64,000 nt of DNA from CAG-791 sp045546175 (GTDB lineage: Bacteria; Bacillota; Clostridia; Lachnospirales; Lachnospiraceae), in the NCBI GenBank assembly GCA_045546175.1, contig JAZQCI010000045.1:3263-67262 (forward strand). The letters are read 5' to 3'. The notes beneath the pieces were generated by a model. It did no database searches. It was not told the origin of the DNA and was given only the letters and a program-made list of their open reading frames with translations. The stretch's first letter is position 1. Every line of letters starts with the position of its first letter. This document shows positions 16,306 through 23,592 of the stretch, piece after piece. The translations under genes were made by a program, and so were the position numbers.

Positions 16306-16668
16306 TCAGTCGATGACGCGCACGCCTTCTACATAAACATTGATCTTTTCAACCTCAAGCCCGGTGAAATCTTCCACCCGGTAGGAGACAGAGGAGACCA
16401 GATTGTCAGCAACAGCCATAATATTGACCCCGTAAGAGACGATCACATGAAAATCGATCTCGAGCTTTCCCTTGCCGTTGAGAGTCACATTGATTCCTTT
16501 CGTCATGCTCTCTCTCTTGAGAAGGCTGGCAAATCCCTCTTTACTGTTGACGGAAGCCATACCTACAATGCCGAAGCATTCGTTTGCCACATTCCCTGCG
16601 TACTGCGCGATCACTTCTGTATCGACGCTTATGTTACCCATATGTGTATTCATTAAAAATGTCTTCAA
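16306..16668 (-). CDS. Asp23/Gls24 family envelope stress protein (YloU-like)
   Basis: Small Asp23/Gls24-domain protein, typically membrane-associated and linked to envelope homeostasis. About 120 residues including GNISVDTEVIAQYAG, ECFGIVGMAS and the C-terminal VEKINVYVEGVRV. Two starts compete: ATG at 16653 has no well-placed ribosome binding site, whereas GGAGA lies 7 nt before a TTG at 16668, so TTG is chosen. It heads the fakA operon and is divergent from rpmB, a strongly conserved Firmicutes arrangement. Confidence 0.88.
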   Translation of the reverse strand: MKTFLMNTHMGNISVDTEVIAQYAGNVANECFGIVGMASVNSKEGFASLLKRESMTKGINVTLNGKGKLEIDFHVIVSYGVNIMAVADNLVSSVSYRVEDFTGLEVEKINVYVEGVRVID

Positions 16669-16863
16669 AGGCCGTTCTCCTTTCAGAGCCGCACAGGCGG
16701 CCGTTATAGTGATCTGAACCGGTACCGCGCTAAGCGTCCGTTGGCGCTGGCTCACTAAAGTACACGGTAAATCAATATAGATTATAACCTCAATCCTGCG
16801 AAAAGAAAAGGATGTATTGCCCCGCTCTTATTCAATATTCCTCAGAATTCGGTTATTTTTTTC

Positions 16864-16892
16864 TTGCATTCACGAATCATTTTTGATACTAT
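16864..16892 (+). promoter_or_regulatory. Promoter of rpmB
   Basis: TTGCAT and TACTAT separated by 17 bp, about 45 bp upstream of the rpmB start; the overlapping TATACA could serve as an alternative -10. Confidence 0.65.
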
Positions 16893-16936
16893 ACAAATGT
16901 TGTAGACCCGAATATGTATGTTAGGAGGTGTTTAAG

Positions 16937-17125
16937 ATGGCAAAATGTGATATCTGCGGCAAGGGCGCTCATTTTGGAAATAACGTCAGCCATTCTCATA
17001 GAAGATCCAACAGAATCTGGAATTCCAACATCCAGAAAGTCGCTGTGAACGTTAACGGCGCTAAGAAGAGAATGCATGTCTGCACCAGCTGCCTGAGATC
17101 CGGCAAGGTCGAGCGTGCTATCTGA
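16937..17125 (+). CDS. rpmB: 50S ribosomal protein L28
   Basis: Structural protein of the large ribosomal subunit, 62 residues. MAKCDICGKGAHFGNNVSHS is diagnostic, as is the C-terminal CTSCLRSGKVERA. Both CxxC pairs are present, so this is the zinc-binding (C+) paralogue type. An earlier in-frame ATG at 16928 is rejected because AGGAGG is spaced for 16937. Monocistronic, followed by a strong terminator. Confidence 0.98.
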   Translation: MAKCDICGKGAHFGNNVSHSHRRSNRIWNSNIQKVAVNVNGAKKRMHVCTSCLRSGKVERAI

Positions 17126-17183
17126 TAGCCGCCTAATCTTTGGTCAGTCTCACAGCCCGCATTGATTATGTTGAGCTTAACGA

Positions 17184-17224
17184 AATAAGATCACCGCTGC
17201 TATGCAGTGGTGATCTTATTTTTG
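17184..17224 (+). terminator. Rho-independent terminator of rpmB
   Basis: A 17-bp stem (AATAAGATCACCGCTGC with GCAGTGGTGATCTTATT, one G-U pair) and a TAT loop, then a T-run. Confidence 0.92.
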
Positions 17225-17231
17225 TGCGAAG

Positions 17232-17376
17232 CAATGAGCCATGCGCGGACAGGATGTCGAACGAACAGCGAGAGCTTGCTCTCAGATGGACGTTCGGCAG
17301 ACTGGACGCATACGGCGAATGCCGCGACAGGTCACAAGCTGTGTAACGGCTTGTGACCTGTCGGCATGGCTCATTG
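17232..17376 (+). repeat. Long-stem structured repeat, family 2, copy A
   Basis: Outer 13-bp perfect inverted repeat CAATGAGCCATGC / GCATGGCTCATTG. Inside are a hairpin arm with CGAACG/CGTTCG around GAGAGC-TT-GCTCTC (17258-17296) and a 14-bp perfect stem GACAGGTCACAAGC / GCTTGTGACCTGTC (17326-17362). It fills the convergent gap between the rpmB terminator and the 3' end of the epimerase gene. No protein-coding sense is evident. Confidence 0.9.
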
Positions 17377-17398
17377 TTCAAAATGTCATTTATCTCTC

Positions 17399-18451
17399 TT
17401 ATCTCTCACTTCTGAGCCAGCTCTCAAGTCTCTTGTACATCCACACAAGATCGTGCTGCGGTCTCCAGCCGAGCGCCTCTATTTTGGAAATATCCATCTT
17501 GAGGAAACTGGGCGCCGGATACCGGGACGCATCTCCGTTCTCATCCACCCTGACAATGATCCTGCCCCCGGCGACTTCCCGGGCGACCATCTCTCCCATT
17601 TCAAAAATAGAACAGTAAGTTGACGGATTTGCCGCGTTGTAGGTCTGTCCGGGTTCCCCCTTCAGAAGAACTGTGAGGATCGCCGTGACGGCCTGCGCGG
17701 TATACAGGTAGGGATGCCGGCTGGTTCCCTTGGTGGCAAGGACTATATCCTCTCCGTTTATGGCGTTTCTTGTCATCATGGCAAATACCCGGCGGTCATT
17801 ATAATCGACGCCCGGGCCGAAGGTCTGGGCAAGTCGGACGCTCATTGCCGGGATCCCGAATTCCTGCGCGTAACTGGTGCAGAGCATTTCGCACATTCTC
17901 TTGCTCTCGGGATAGCAGCTCCTGACCTTGGACAGATCGACGGTGCCGAGTGTATTCTCATCCAGCAGCTTCTCTTCTCTCACTTCCCCGAAAGCTTCCA
18001 TACTCGAGAGGAACACAAAACCTTTGGTCGTTGTCTCCCTGGCCTTTTCGAGCAGGCCGATGGTCCCTTCCAGAGATGTTCTGATGACCTTTGTGGGGTG
18101 CGCCGTCATAAACGCGCTCGCGGTGGGACATGCGCCGTGGATCCAGTATTCCGTATTCTGCGGCACCTCCGGGAGGTCTTCCATCGTCCCCTTGAGCAGA
18201 GTCAGCTCCGGGGCGCCCGTGAGATCACCGAAAACTCTTTCCGCTTTCTCCGGATCTCTGATGACGGCACAGATATGAAGGCCCAGTCCGCGCTTTCTCG
18301 ACGCGTGGATGAGCGCGTGGATCGCGGTCATTCCGATCAGTCCCGTGGATCCCGTCACTACTATGGTGCTGCCTGCTAATCTCTCCCAGGGAAGGGGCTC
18401 GTTCGAGATCCATTCCATATCTTCTTCGAATATATGAGATCTTTCAGTCAT
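17399..18451 (-). CDS. NAD-dependent epimerase/dehydratase (extended SDR)
   Basis: Extended short-chain dehydrogenase/reductase acting on a nucleotide sugar, 350 residues. The Rossmann motif VVTGSTGLIGMTAIHAL (about 30-46) and the catalytic CYPESKRMCEML (YxxxK) are visible, with RLAQTFGPGVDYNDRR typical of UDP-glucuronate decarboxylase/UDP-glucose epimerase relatives. GAGAGGAG precedes the ATG. It lies 13 bp after an IspD/TarI-like cytidylyltransferase, so both probably make an activated sugar or polyol for a surface glycan. The substrate is not predictable. Confidence 0.88.
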   Translation of the reverse strand: MTERSHIFEEDMEWISNEPLPWERLAGSTIVVTGSTGLIGMTAIHALIHASRKRGLGLHICAVIRDPEKAERVFGDLTGAPELTLLKGTMEDLPEVPQNTEYWIHGACPTASAFMTAHPTKVIRTSLEGTIGLLEKARETTTKGFVFLSSMEAFGEVREEKLLDENTLGTVDLSKVRSCYPESKRMCEMLCTSYAQEFGIPAMSVRLAQTFGPGVDYNDRRVFAMMTRNAINGEDIVLATKGTSRHPYLYTAQAVTAILTVLLKGEPGQTYNAANPSTYCSIFEMGEMVAREVAGGRIIVRVDENGDASRYPAPSFLKMDISKIEALGWRPQHDLVWMYKRLESWLRSER

Positions 18452-18464
18452 TTTTTCTCCTCTC

Positions 18465-19193
18465 TCATACTCCGAAGATCTGGGAGTTCTCTCTGGCGTC
18501 TACCATGGCCCTGAAAATATAGTAATCACTGGGCGTGGTGATCTTGATATTCTCCGGCTTTCCCTGGACCGTGTACAGCTTATATCCGTAGTGCTTCATG
18601 AGGCTCGCGGAATCGATAAAGCCTCCGGACGCCTCAGGGTCCTGCCTCATCTTATTGTGTACGCCGAGGATCTGGCCGAGGCGAAAGCTCTGCGGCGCCC
18701 TGGCCAGTTCGCACTTCGACCTGTCGATGATGGTCCCGACTGCGCCGGTCTCGTCTTTCATCGTGATCGTCTCGATAGCCGCCGTCACGGTGATCGCGGT
18801 GCCCCGCTCTTTAACGCCCCTGATATTGGCGGTGATCGTCTCCTCGTCGATAAGAGGCCTTACGCCGTCGTGGATCAGCACGATATCATCCTCGTTGTAA
18901 AACTGAGCCGCGGCGCAAAGGCCGTTATAAATAGACTCCTGGCCGCTGGCGCCGCCGGGAACCACTTTTTTGACCTTCTTCAGATTGTACTTCCTGATCA
19001 GTTCCCACATGTAGTCGATCCAGCTTTCCAGCATCACGACTACAATGCCGTCGATCTCGGGGTGACTTTCAAAAGCTTCGAGCGTGTAGATGATAATGGG
19101 CTTTCCGTAAAGCTCGAGGAACTGTTTAGGCCTTGTCCGCGTGTTCATTCTCTGGCCTGTTCCTCCAGCAAAGATCACCGCGACATTGCTCAT
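18465..19193 (-). CDS. IspD/TarI-family cytidylyltransferase
   Basis: Transfers CMP to a sugar-alcohol phosphate. The 242-residue protein has AVIFAGGTGQRMN, RPKQFLELYGKPIIIYTLEAF, VLIHDGVRPLI and RSKCELARAPQSFRL. Both IspD (methylerythritol) and TarI (ribitol-5-phosphate) share these. The insertion-containing N-terminus (GQRMNTRTRPKQF) and the context beside an SDR, a glycosyltransferase and LicD favour a polyol-phosphate role. Its ATG overlaps the gerW stop by 4 bp (ATGA), indicating translational coupling. Confidence 0.82.
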   Translation of the reverse strand: MSNVAVIFAGGTGQRMNTRTRPKQFLELYGKPIIIYTLEAFESHPEIDGIVVVMLESWIDYMWELIRKYNLKKVKKVVPGGASGQESIYNGLCAAAQFYNEDDIVLIHDGVRPLIDEETITANIRGVKERGTAITVTAAIETITMKDETGAVGTIIDRSKCELARAPQSFRLGQILGVHNKMRQDPEASGGFIDSASLMKHYGYKLYTVQGKPENIKITTPSDYYIFRAMVDARENSQIFGV

Positions 19194-19630
19194 TTCTGTT
19201 CACCCGCTTCTTTTACAGCCACATCGCGGACCTCCGCCTCGGGGAACGCCGCCTTGACGGCTTCTTCATCGGATACCATGCCGCTGTTTCTCTTCTTTCC
19301 CTGGAGCTTGTCGATCACATCCGGGATCATATCGACGATCTTGGTGATCGCGGTCTGGTCCTTGATATTGACCACCTTGGTCTGCCCGTCCTTTATGATC
19401 ATTACTGCAGTAGGGGTCATCTTGGCTGAGAAACCGCCGGCGCCCTTGTCCTTGTGATCCGTTCCGTCAGAACCTGCGCCGCAGCCGATCGACACGTCGG
19501 AGAGCGGGATGATGATCTGCTCGCCAATCCTCACAGGTGCTCCTACAACGGTCTTGGACGTGAGAATGCCTTCGGCTCCGTCCATAAGCGATTTGACTAC
19601 TGTTGTGATATTGTTCTTTTCTTCAGCCAT
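19190..19630 (-). CDS. gerW: Sporulation protein GerW (YtfJ)
   Basis: GerW/YtfJ is a conserved spore-former protein needed for normal germination in Bacillus. About 146 residues: ITTVVKSLMDGAEGILTSKTVVG, GEQIIIPLSDVSIGCGAG, and the Gly-rich AGGFSAKMTPTAVMIIKDG. The frame opens at 19660, but AGAGGA points to ATG 19630. It follows a DUF2953 gene after about 100 bp, matching Bacillus ytfI-ytfJ, and overlaps the downstream cytidylyltransferase. It is evidence that the host makes spores or descends from spore formers. Confidence 0.92.
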   Translation of the reverse strand: MAEEKNNITTVVKSLMDGAEGILTSKTVVGAPVRIGEQIIIPLSDVSIGCGAGSDGTDHKDKGAGGFSAKMTPTAVMIIKDGQTKVVNIKDQTAITKIVDMIPDVIDKLQGKKRNSGMVSDEEAVKAAFPEAEVRDVAVKEAGEQK

Positions 19631-19727
19631 TTCAGTTCCTCTTTCTTTGCTTTGCAGCATGAAACTTTATACTACAGGTTTCATTTTATATGACAGACGA
19701 CAATGTCTGCAATGATCAGTTGCGGCC

Positions 19728-20522
19728 TCACTTCAGTTTTGTCTTTACCTTCAGCAGTTTCTTAAATACCTTTTGACAGTCCTTGTCGAAGATCAGCGGT
19801 ACCGCCTCTTTGACGGGCACGAAGATCTGAATTCTCCCCGCTGCCGCTGCTTCGAGATTGCAGCGGTACAGGTCCCATTCCGTCTCCAGGTTCAAATGGT
19901 CATCGGCAAAAGGCTTGAGCACCGAATACGCGATATTCATATTGCCGTTGAGACAAGGGTCGTTCAGACCTATATTCCCGGACAGCTTCCACATCTGCGG
20001 GACTACGTGCCCCACGATCCTGCCAATTCGTACCTTGACTTTTTCCCAGGCCCTTCTGCCGCATCGCCCCGTCAGCACCCGGTGTACATAATCGATGAGA
20101 TCGAGGATCTTTTCCACCTTGGCGCTAAGATCGTCCAGTTTGTCACAGAGCGACCTCGTATCTTTTTCTTCTTCTTTCTCTTCCTCCGGCTCTTTCGGCT
20201 TCTCTTCTTCCTCCGTCTTCTTCTCGAGTCCCATGGACCAGACCTCTTTTCCGAAGACCTTCAGAGAGACGATCTTTTTAGCCGGAAAGACAGCGGCAAC
20301 CTTGATCAATCCCCCAAGCCACGAGACGTCGAAGTTTACATCCGACCGCTCCTTGAGGACCGCCACCGGGAATTCTTCATGGCATTCCGGGTCGGAAACT
20401 CCTGCCCTCCCTTTGTAGCGGAAAGGTACAAAGAGAACAAGAAGAAGCACGATAAGCACAAGAACCAGCAGGATCAGCAGGATGATCCCGATCCATTTTA
20501 AAACAGTAAGAAGTATTGCCAT
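19728..20522 (-). CDS. DUF2953 membrane protein (YtfI-like)
   Basis: About 264 residues. A single N-terminal transmembrane segment (roughly 6-34, very Leu/Ile/Val-rich) is followed by FRYKGRAGV, a charged EEEEKPKEPEEEKEEEK linker (about 105-125), and a C-terminal domain with GRIVGHVVPQMWKLSGNIGLNDPCLNG and NIAYSVLKPFADDHL, typical of DUF2953. Function unknown; its pairing with gerW (ytfI-ytfJ) suggests a sporulation-linked envelope role. AGGAGG lies five bases before the ATG at 20522; an earlier frame start at 20585 lacks support. Confidence 0.85.
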   Translation of the reverse strand: MAILLTVLKWIGIILLILLVLVLIVLLLVLFVPFRYKGRAGVSDPECHEEFPVAVLKERSDVNFDVSWLGGLIKVAAVFPAKKIVSLKVFGKEVWSMGLEKKTEEEEKPKEPEEEKEEEKDTRSLCDKLDDLSAKVEKILDLIDYVHRVLTGRCGRRAWEKVKVRIGRIVGHVVPQMWKLSGNIGLNDPCLNGNMNIAYSVLKPFADDHLNLETEWDLYRCNLEAAAAGRIQIFVPVKEAVPLIFDKDCQKVFKKLLKVKTKLK

Positions 20523-20532
20523 GTCCGCCTCC

Positions 20533-20970
20533 TCACTCTTTCTCTTGTTCTGCGCTGTTCTGACCGGCTTCGCCTCCGAAAGCAAAAGCCGTTTCTCCGT
20601 CCGGGAGGAGATTCTGCGGCGCGGCGTGGGCGGGATAGATGATCCTCGTTCCGTGCGGAAACAGATAGGCTCTCACATCTGCGCTCCCCGTGTGATCATA
20701 GGCCTCCTGGACGAGGTCTCTCACCATTTCCACCGCCTCGATCATTCCCTCCGCGATCCCGATGATATAAGGGGGATATTTCTTGTAATACGGCTGCTGC
20801 AGGTTCACACAGTGCAGTATTTCCAGCTGATTGGCACCGGGTCCCGGGATCGAAGGACTCAGGCAGATCACGTAGATCGTAAACTGTCCCGCCCCGGAAA
20901 TCAGATTCCTCTTCACTTTTTCCGGATCATGTATAGATGGTCCCACATAGAGATTTTTCAAAAAATACAT
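20533..20970 (-). CDS. Hypothetical protein upstream of DUF2953
   Basis: A 145-residue protein beginning MYFLKNLYVGPSIHDPEKVK. It looks soluble: no signal peptide or transmembrane segment, with a compact alpha/beta-type composition and an Ala/Gly/Glu-rich tail. No family is recognised. AGGGGT precedes the ATG and codon use resembles its neighbours. It lies 6 bp after the glycosyltransferase gene and 10 bp before DUF2953, so it is part of the same minus-strand run; its role remains open. Confidence 0.75.
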   Translation of the reverse strand: MYFLKNLYVGPSIHDPEKVKRNLISGAGQFTIYVICLSPSIPGPGANQLEILHCVNLQQPYYKKYPPYIIGIAEGMIEAVEMVRDLVQEAYDHTGSADVRAYLFPHGTRIIYPAHAAPQNLLPDGETAFAFGGEAGQNSAEQEKE

Positions 20971-20976
20971 ACCGGC

Positions 20977-22050
20977 CTACCCCTCTTCACCGAGCGCCTT
21001 TCCAAGTGCACGCGTTGTATATTTTCCCTTGCGAAGCCTTTCCGAGATCTTCATCGTATTCGCGCGGATCGCTTCATATTCCTCCGGCGGGAGCGCCCGC
21101 AGCCTGTCGGGGATCTCCTCGATGGAATCTACCGTGATTCCGCACCCGTTTCGGGTGATGTATCCGGCCAGCGCCGCCTCACTCCAGATGATGACCGGCA
21201 TGCCGGACGCAAGATACAGGGATGCTTTGTGAGGATTATTGATCCTCAGATACTCGCCGTATGTGCCGCTGCAGGTTTCGGTAGTCTCGCCGTCCCAGAC
21301 CAGTCCGAAGCTCCCTTCCATGACTTCCGGGAGCTGATCAGGTTCAAAGGATCCCAGATAGTTCACGTTGTCCTGCGGCTCCGACTCATATCCGACGCCG
21401 TACAGATTAAATCTTATCCCCTCGGGAAGGTGATAGGCATACCCGGCTTTGTGGGGCCTGAGCGCGCCCGCGATGACGACCGGGCCGGACGGGGATGTCG
21501 ACGCGTATCCCGCTGTCGGGATCAGATAATCGAAGATCCCGAGCACCGTCATCTTTGAAGCGGGAATCCCCATGGAGGAGAGTTTCTTCTTCATGCTGCT
21601 GTTGTGCACGATGATCCCGTCACAGCCGCGCAGCAGCGACTCTTCTTCCAGGTGCAGACGAATCTTCTCCTTAAAGGAGGTCGTTCCTCTGATCGCCGCC
21701 CTGAGGATCTCAAGGTCATGGATCAGCAGGATAATCCTGGCGCCTCTCCTCCTCACCTTGTTTACACAGGAGGCAAGGAGAACGGAGTGGTTGACGATCG
21801 GAAACTGTATGACGAGGACGTCGCCTTTTCCGACCGGTGTAAGACATTCATTCCATATTTTGCTAAGTTTCAGGTGATATCCGGCCTTTTCCAGGGAATT
21901 CTGGTTCTCTCTGTCCGCCTGCGGCATGGAGATCTCGATTCCCTTATACCCGTTTTTCTCGAGGATCTTATCTACGTCATCTCTGGCCTTGATGCCGGCC
22001 GTTCTCTGATATCCCTCTTCATTCCAGATTTCTTTGGTAAAGTATTTCAT
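20977..22050 (-). CDS. Glycosyltransferase, galactofuranosyl/Gtf3-like
   Basis: A 357-residue GT-B-like transferase. ARIILLIHDLEILR, GIIVHNSSMKKKLSSMGIPASK and YGEYLRINNPHKASLYLASG closely resemble Gtf3/beta-1,6-galactofuranosyltransferases that extend surface glycans or serine-rich glycoproteins. It is probably cytosolic and peripheral to the membrane, with a UDP-sugar donor. It starts 8 bp after the licD stop, making co-transcription likely. Donor and acceptor cannot be assigned. Confidence 0.82.
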   Translation of the reverse strand: MKYFTKEIWNEEGYQRTAGIKARDDVDKILEKNGYKGIEISMPQADRENQNSLEKAGYHLKLSKIWNECLTPVGKGDVLVIQFPIVNHSVLLASCVNKVRRRGARIILLIHDLEILRAAIRGTTSFKEKIRLHLEEESLLRGCDGIIVHNSSMKKKLSSMGIPASKMTVLGIFDYLIPTAGYASTSPSGPVVIAGALRPHKAGYAYHLPEGIRFNLYGVGYESEPQDNVNYLGSFEPDQLPEVMEGSFGLVWDGETTETCSGTYGEYLRINNPHKASLYLASGMPVIIWSEAALAGYITRNGCGITVDSIEEIPDRLRALPPEEYEAIRANTMKISERLRKGKYTTRALGKALGEEG

Positions 22051-22058
22051 AAATCTTC

Positions 22059-22901
22059 TCAGTCCTGTGTCTCATCCGCCTCCGCCCAGACATCCATATC
22101 GTGGGTTACGCGCTTTTCCTCGGGCGGCAGCTGCATATAATCACCGTACAGGTTCTTCAGATAGTACTCCCAGCAGCCGGGCGCCGATACTTCCATGCCT
22201 TCAAACTGCATCGGCACAGACTGCAGGTACAGCTTTCTCGGCACTCTCTCCTGCGGCCCGTATCCGTTGGCGATTCCGCCCATGTAGCCGCACTCGTCGA
22301 CTTTATAAGTCCGGCAGGTCCGATTAATATAATCCAGGATCTTCTTGTCGGGAAGCGGCATGCACAGTGCCTTTACAAGCGGCTTGAGTGTTCTTCGAAG
22401 CGCCGTCTTGCCCTCTCCCGTACGCGCCTGCTTGACGCGCAGGATGTGCCTCGCGGCCAGTGTCTTCTTAAAGATCTTCCGGACTTCCTTCTCGTCATCC
22501 GGAAGGCCGTCCATCGGAAAGATGTCGATCCAGAGATTCTTCTCTGTCTCGTCGTGGTCGTAGAGTTTCCGGATGCTCGTATGAAGGTCGTAGATCTTGG
22601 CAAAAGGATAATTGAGATTGCCCAGCTCACAGGCGGCGAGCTTGTAGTCGCCCGAAGCGCCGATCTCATCCGCATGGGACAGCAGCCGGTCGTAATCTTC
22701 TCTGGGCATATTTACATCGATATCGTCGTCCCACGGTATAAATCCCTTGTGACGGACGGCTCCGAGGAGTGTTCCTCCCGCCAGGTAATACCGGATCCCG
22801 TACTTCTCACAGATCTGCGTAAAGACTTTGAAGAGAGCGAGTTCTCTCTGCTGCACTTCCTGCAGATTCAGTTTCTTCATTTTACTGTTATTGTTAGTCA
22901 T
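22059..22901 (-). CDS. LicD family phosphotransferase
   Basis: LicD proteins transfer phosphorylcholine or related phospho-alcohols from a CDP-activated donor to surface glycans. The 280-residue protein shows the family core YYLAGGTLLGAVRHKGFIPWDDDIDV with the metal-binding DDDID, plus IDIFPMDGLP and PFAKIYDL-type motifs. With the cytidylyltransferase in the same run, a CDP-linked donor pathway is plausible (inference). It has its own promoter (22940-22968) and heads the minus-strand transcript divergent from rpsT. Confidence 0.92.
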   Translation of the reverse strand: MTNNNSKMKKLNLQEVQQRELALFKVFTQICEKYGIRYYLAGGTLLGAVRHKGFIPWDDDIDVNMPREDYDRLLSHADEIGASGDYKLAACELGNLNYPFAKIYDLHTSIRKLYDHDETEKNLWIDIFPMDGLPDDEKEVRKIFKKTLAARHILRVKQARTGEGKTALRRTLKPLVKALCMPLPDKKILDYINRTCRTYKVDECGYMGGIANGYGPQERVPRKLYLQSVPMQFEGMEVSAPGCWEYYLKNLYGDYMQLPPEEKRVTHDMDVWAEADETQD

Positions 22902-22939
22902 GTATATTATCGCTCCGTGTGTTACTTCCTTTAAAAAAG

Positions 22940-22968
22940 AGTATAATCCATATCAAAATAGATGTCCA
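22940..22968 (-). promoter_or_regulatory. Promoter of licD cluster
   Basis: On the minus strand TGGACA and TATACT are separated by 17 bp, about 40 bp upstream of licD. Confidence 0.7.
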
Positions 22969-23007
22969 CCGCTCAATATTTTGCTCCATATTTTCCGTAT
23001 TTCATGC

Positions 23008-23036
23008 TTGACATGCGGTTTTCATTCCACTAAGAT
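23008..23036 (+). promoter_or_regulatory. Promoter of rpsT
   Basis: TTGACA, a 17-bp spacer, TAAGAT. It implies a leader of about 130 nt before rpsT. Confidence 0.7.
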
Positions 23037-23042
23037 AATAGA

Positions 23043-23173
23043 GTATGTGCAGAAAGAGTTCCGTGTCTTCTCTACTGCACTCGAGAGTATGATGGAGCAC
23101 TGTATGCGCGGCTGCACAGCGCTCGGAACGATATGTATTACACATTAATGTACATAACATGGAGGTATGTAGA
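23043..23173 (+). other. Long 5' leader of rpsT, possibly structured
   Basis: About 130 nt between the inferred transcription start and the rpsT ATG, with GTTCCG (about 23059) complementary to CGGAAC (about 23122). This is longer than needed for initiation and could host autoregulation by S20, but no known leader class is recognised. Confidence 0.4.
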
Positions 23174-23434
23174 ATGGCAAACATCAAATCTGCCAAGAAG
23201 AGAATCATCACAAGCGCTAAGAGAACCGCCGCCAACAAGGCTGTTAAGTCTTCCGTCAAGACCGCGATCAAGAAAGTTCACAAGGCAGTAGAAGCCGGCG
23301 ACAAGCAGGCAGCAGCTGCTGCTCTGGTCGCAGCAGAAGCTACCATCGACAAGGCTTGCACAAAGGGCGTTCTTCACAAGAACAACGCTTCCCGCAAGGT
23401 TTCCCGTCTTGCCAGCTTCGTCAACAAGATCTGA
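23174..23434 (+). CDS. rpsT: 30S ribosomal protein S20
   Basis: Primary 16S rRNA-binding protein, 86 residues, very Lys/Ala-rich. MANIKSAKKRIITSAKR and the C-terminal KGVLHKNNASRKVSRLA are diagnostic. An earlier in-frame ATG at 23159 is rejected because GGAGG is placed for 23174. Monocistronic with its own promoter, long leader and terminator. Confidence 0.98.
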   Translation: MANIKSAKKRIITSAKRTAANKAVKSSVKTAIKKVHKAVEAGDKQAAAAALVAAEATIDKACTKGVLHKNNASRKVSRLASFVNKI

Positions 23435-23468
23435 TAAAGCGCAAGCAGATATAAACGAATTCTTATTC

Positions 23469-23503
23469 CGGCTCTCCGCGACCCATCGGAGAGCCGTTTT
23501 TTT
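23469..23503 (+). terminator. Rho-independent terminator of rpsT
   Basis: CGGCTCTCCG pairs with CGGAGAGCCG (10 bp, 8-nt loop), followed by seven T. Confidence 0.95.
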
Positions 23504-23504
23504 A

Positions 23505-23519
23505 TGCACTGAATAATTA
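23505..23519 (-). repeat. Single arm of TAATTATTCAG element, family 3
   Basis: TGCACTGAATAATTA, the reverse complement of the TAATTATTCAGYRC arm seen at 43.0 and 62.9 kb. No partner arm is adjacent. It lies just 3' of the GTPase terminator on the minus strand. Confidence 0.55.
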
Positions 23520-23522
23520 CAA

Positions 23523-23565
23523 AAGCCGATTCCCCTCAGGACACTTCCTGAGCAGGAATCGGCTT
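23523..23565 (-). terminator. Terminator of the COG0523 GTPase pair
   Basis: AAGCCGATTCC pairs with GGAATCGGCTT, with an inner CTCAGG/CCTGAG stem; on the minus strand the hairpin is followed by TTTTG. Confidence 0.75.
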
Positions 23566-23592
23566 GTTATTTCACGGATCTTTCCCGGAAGA

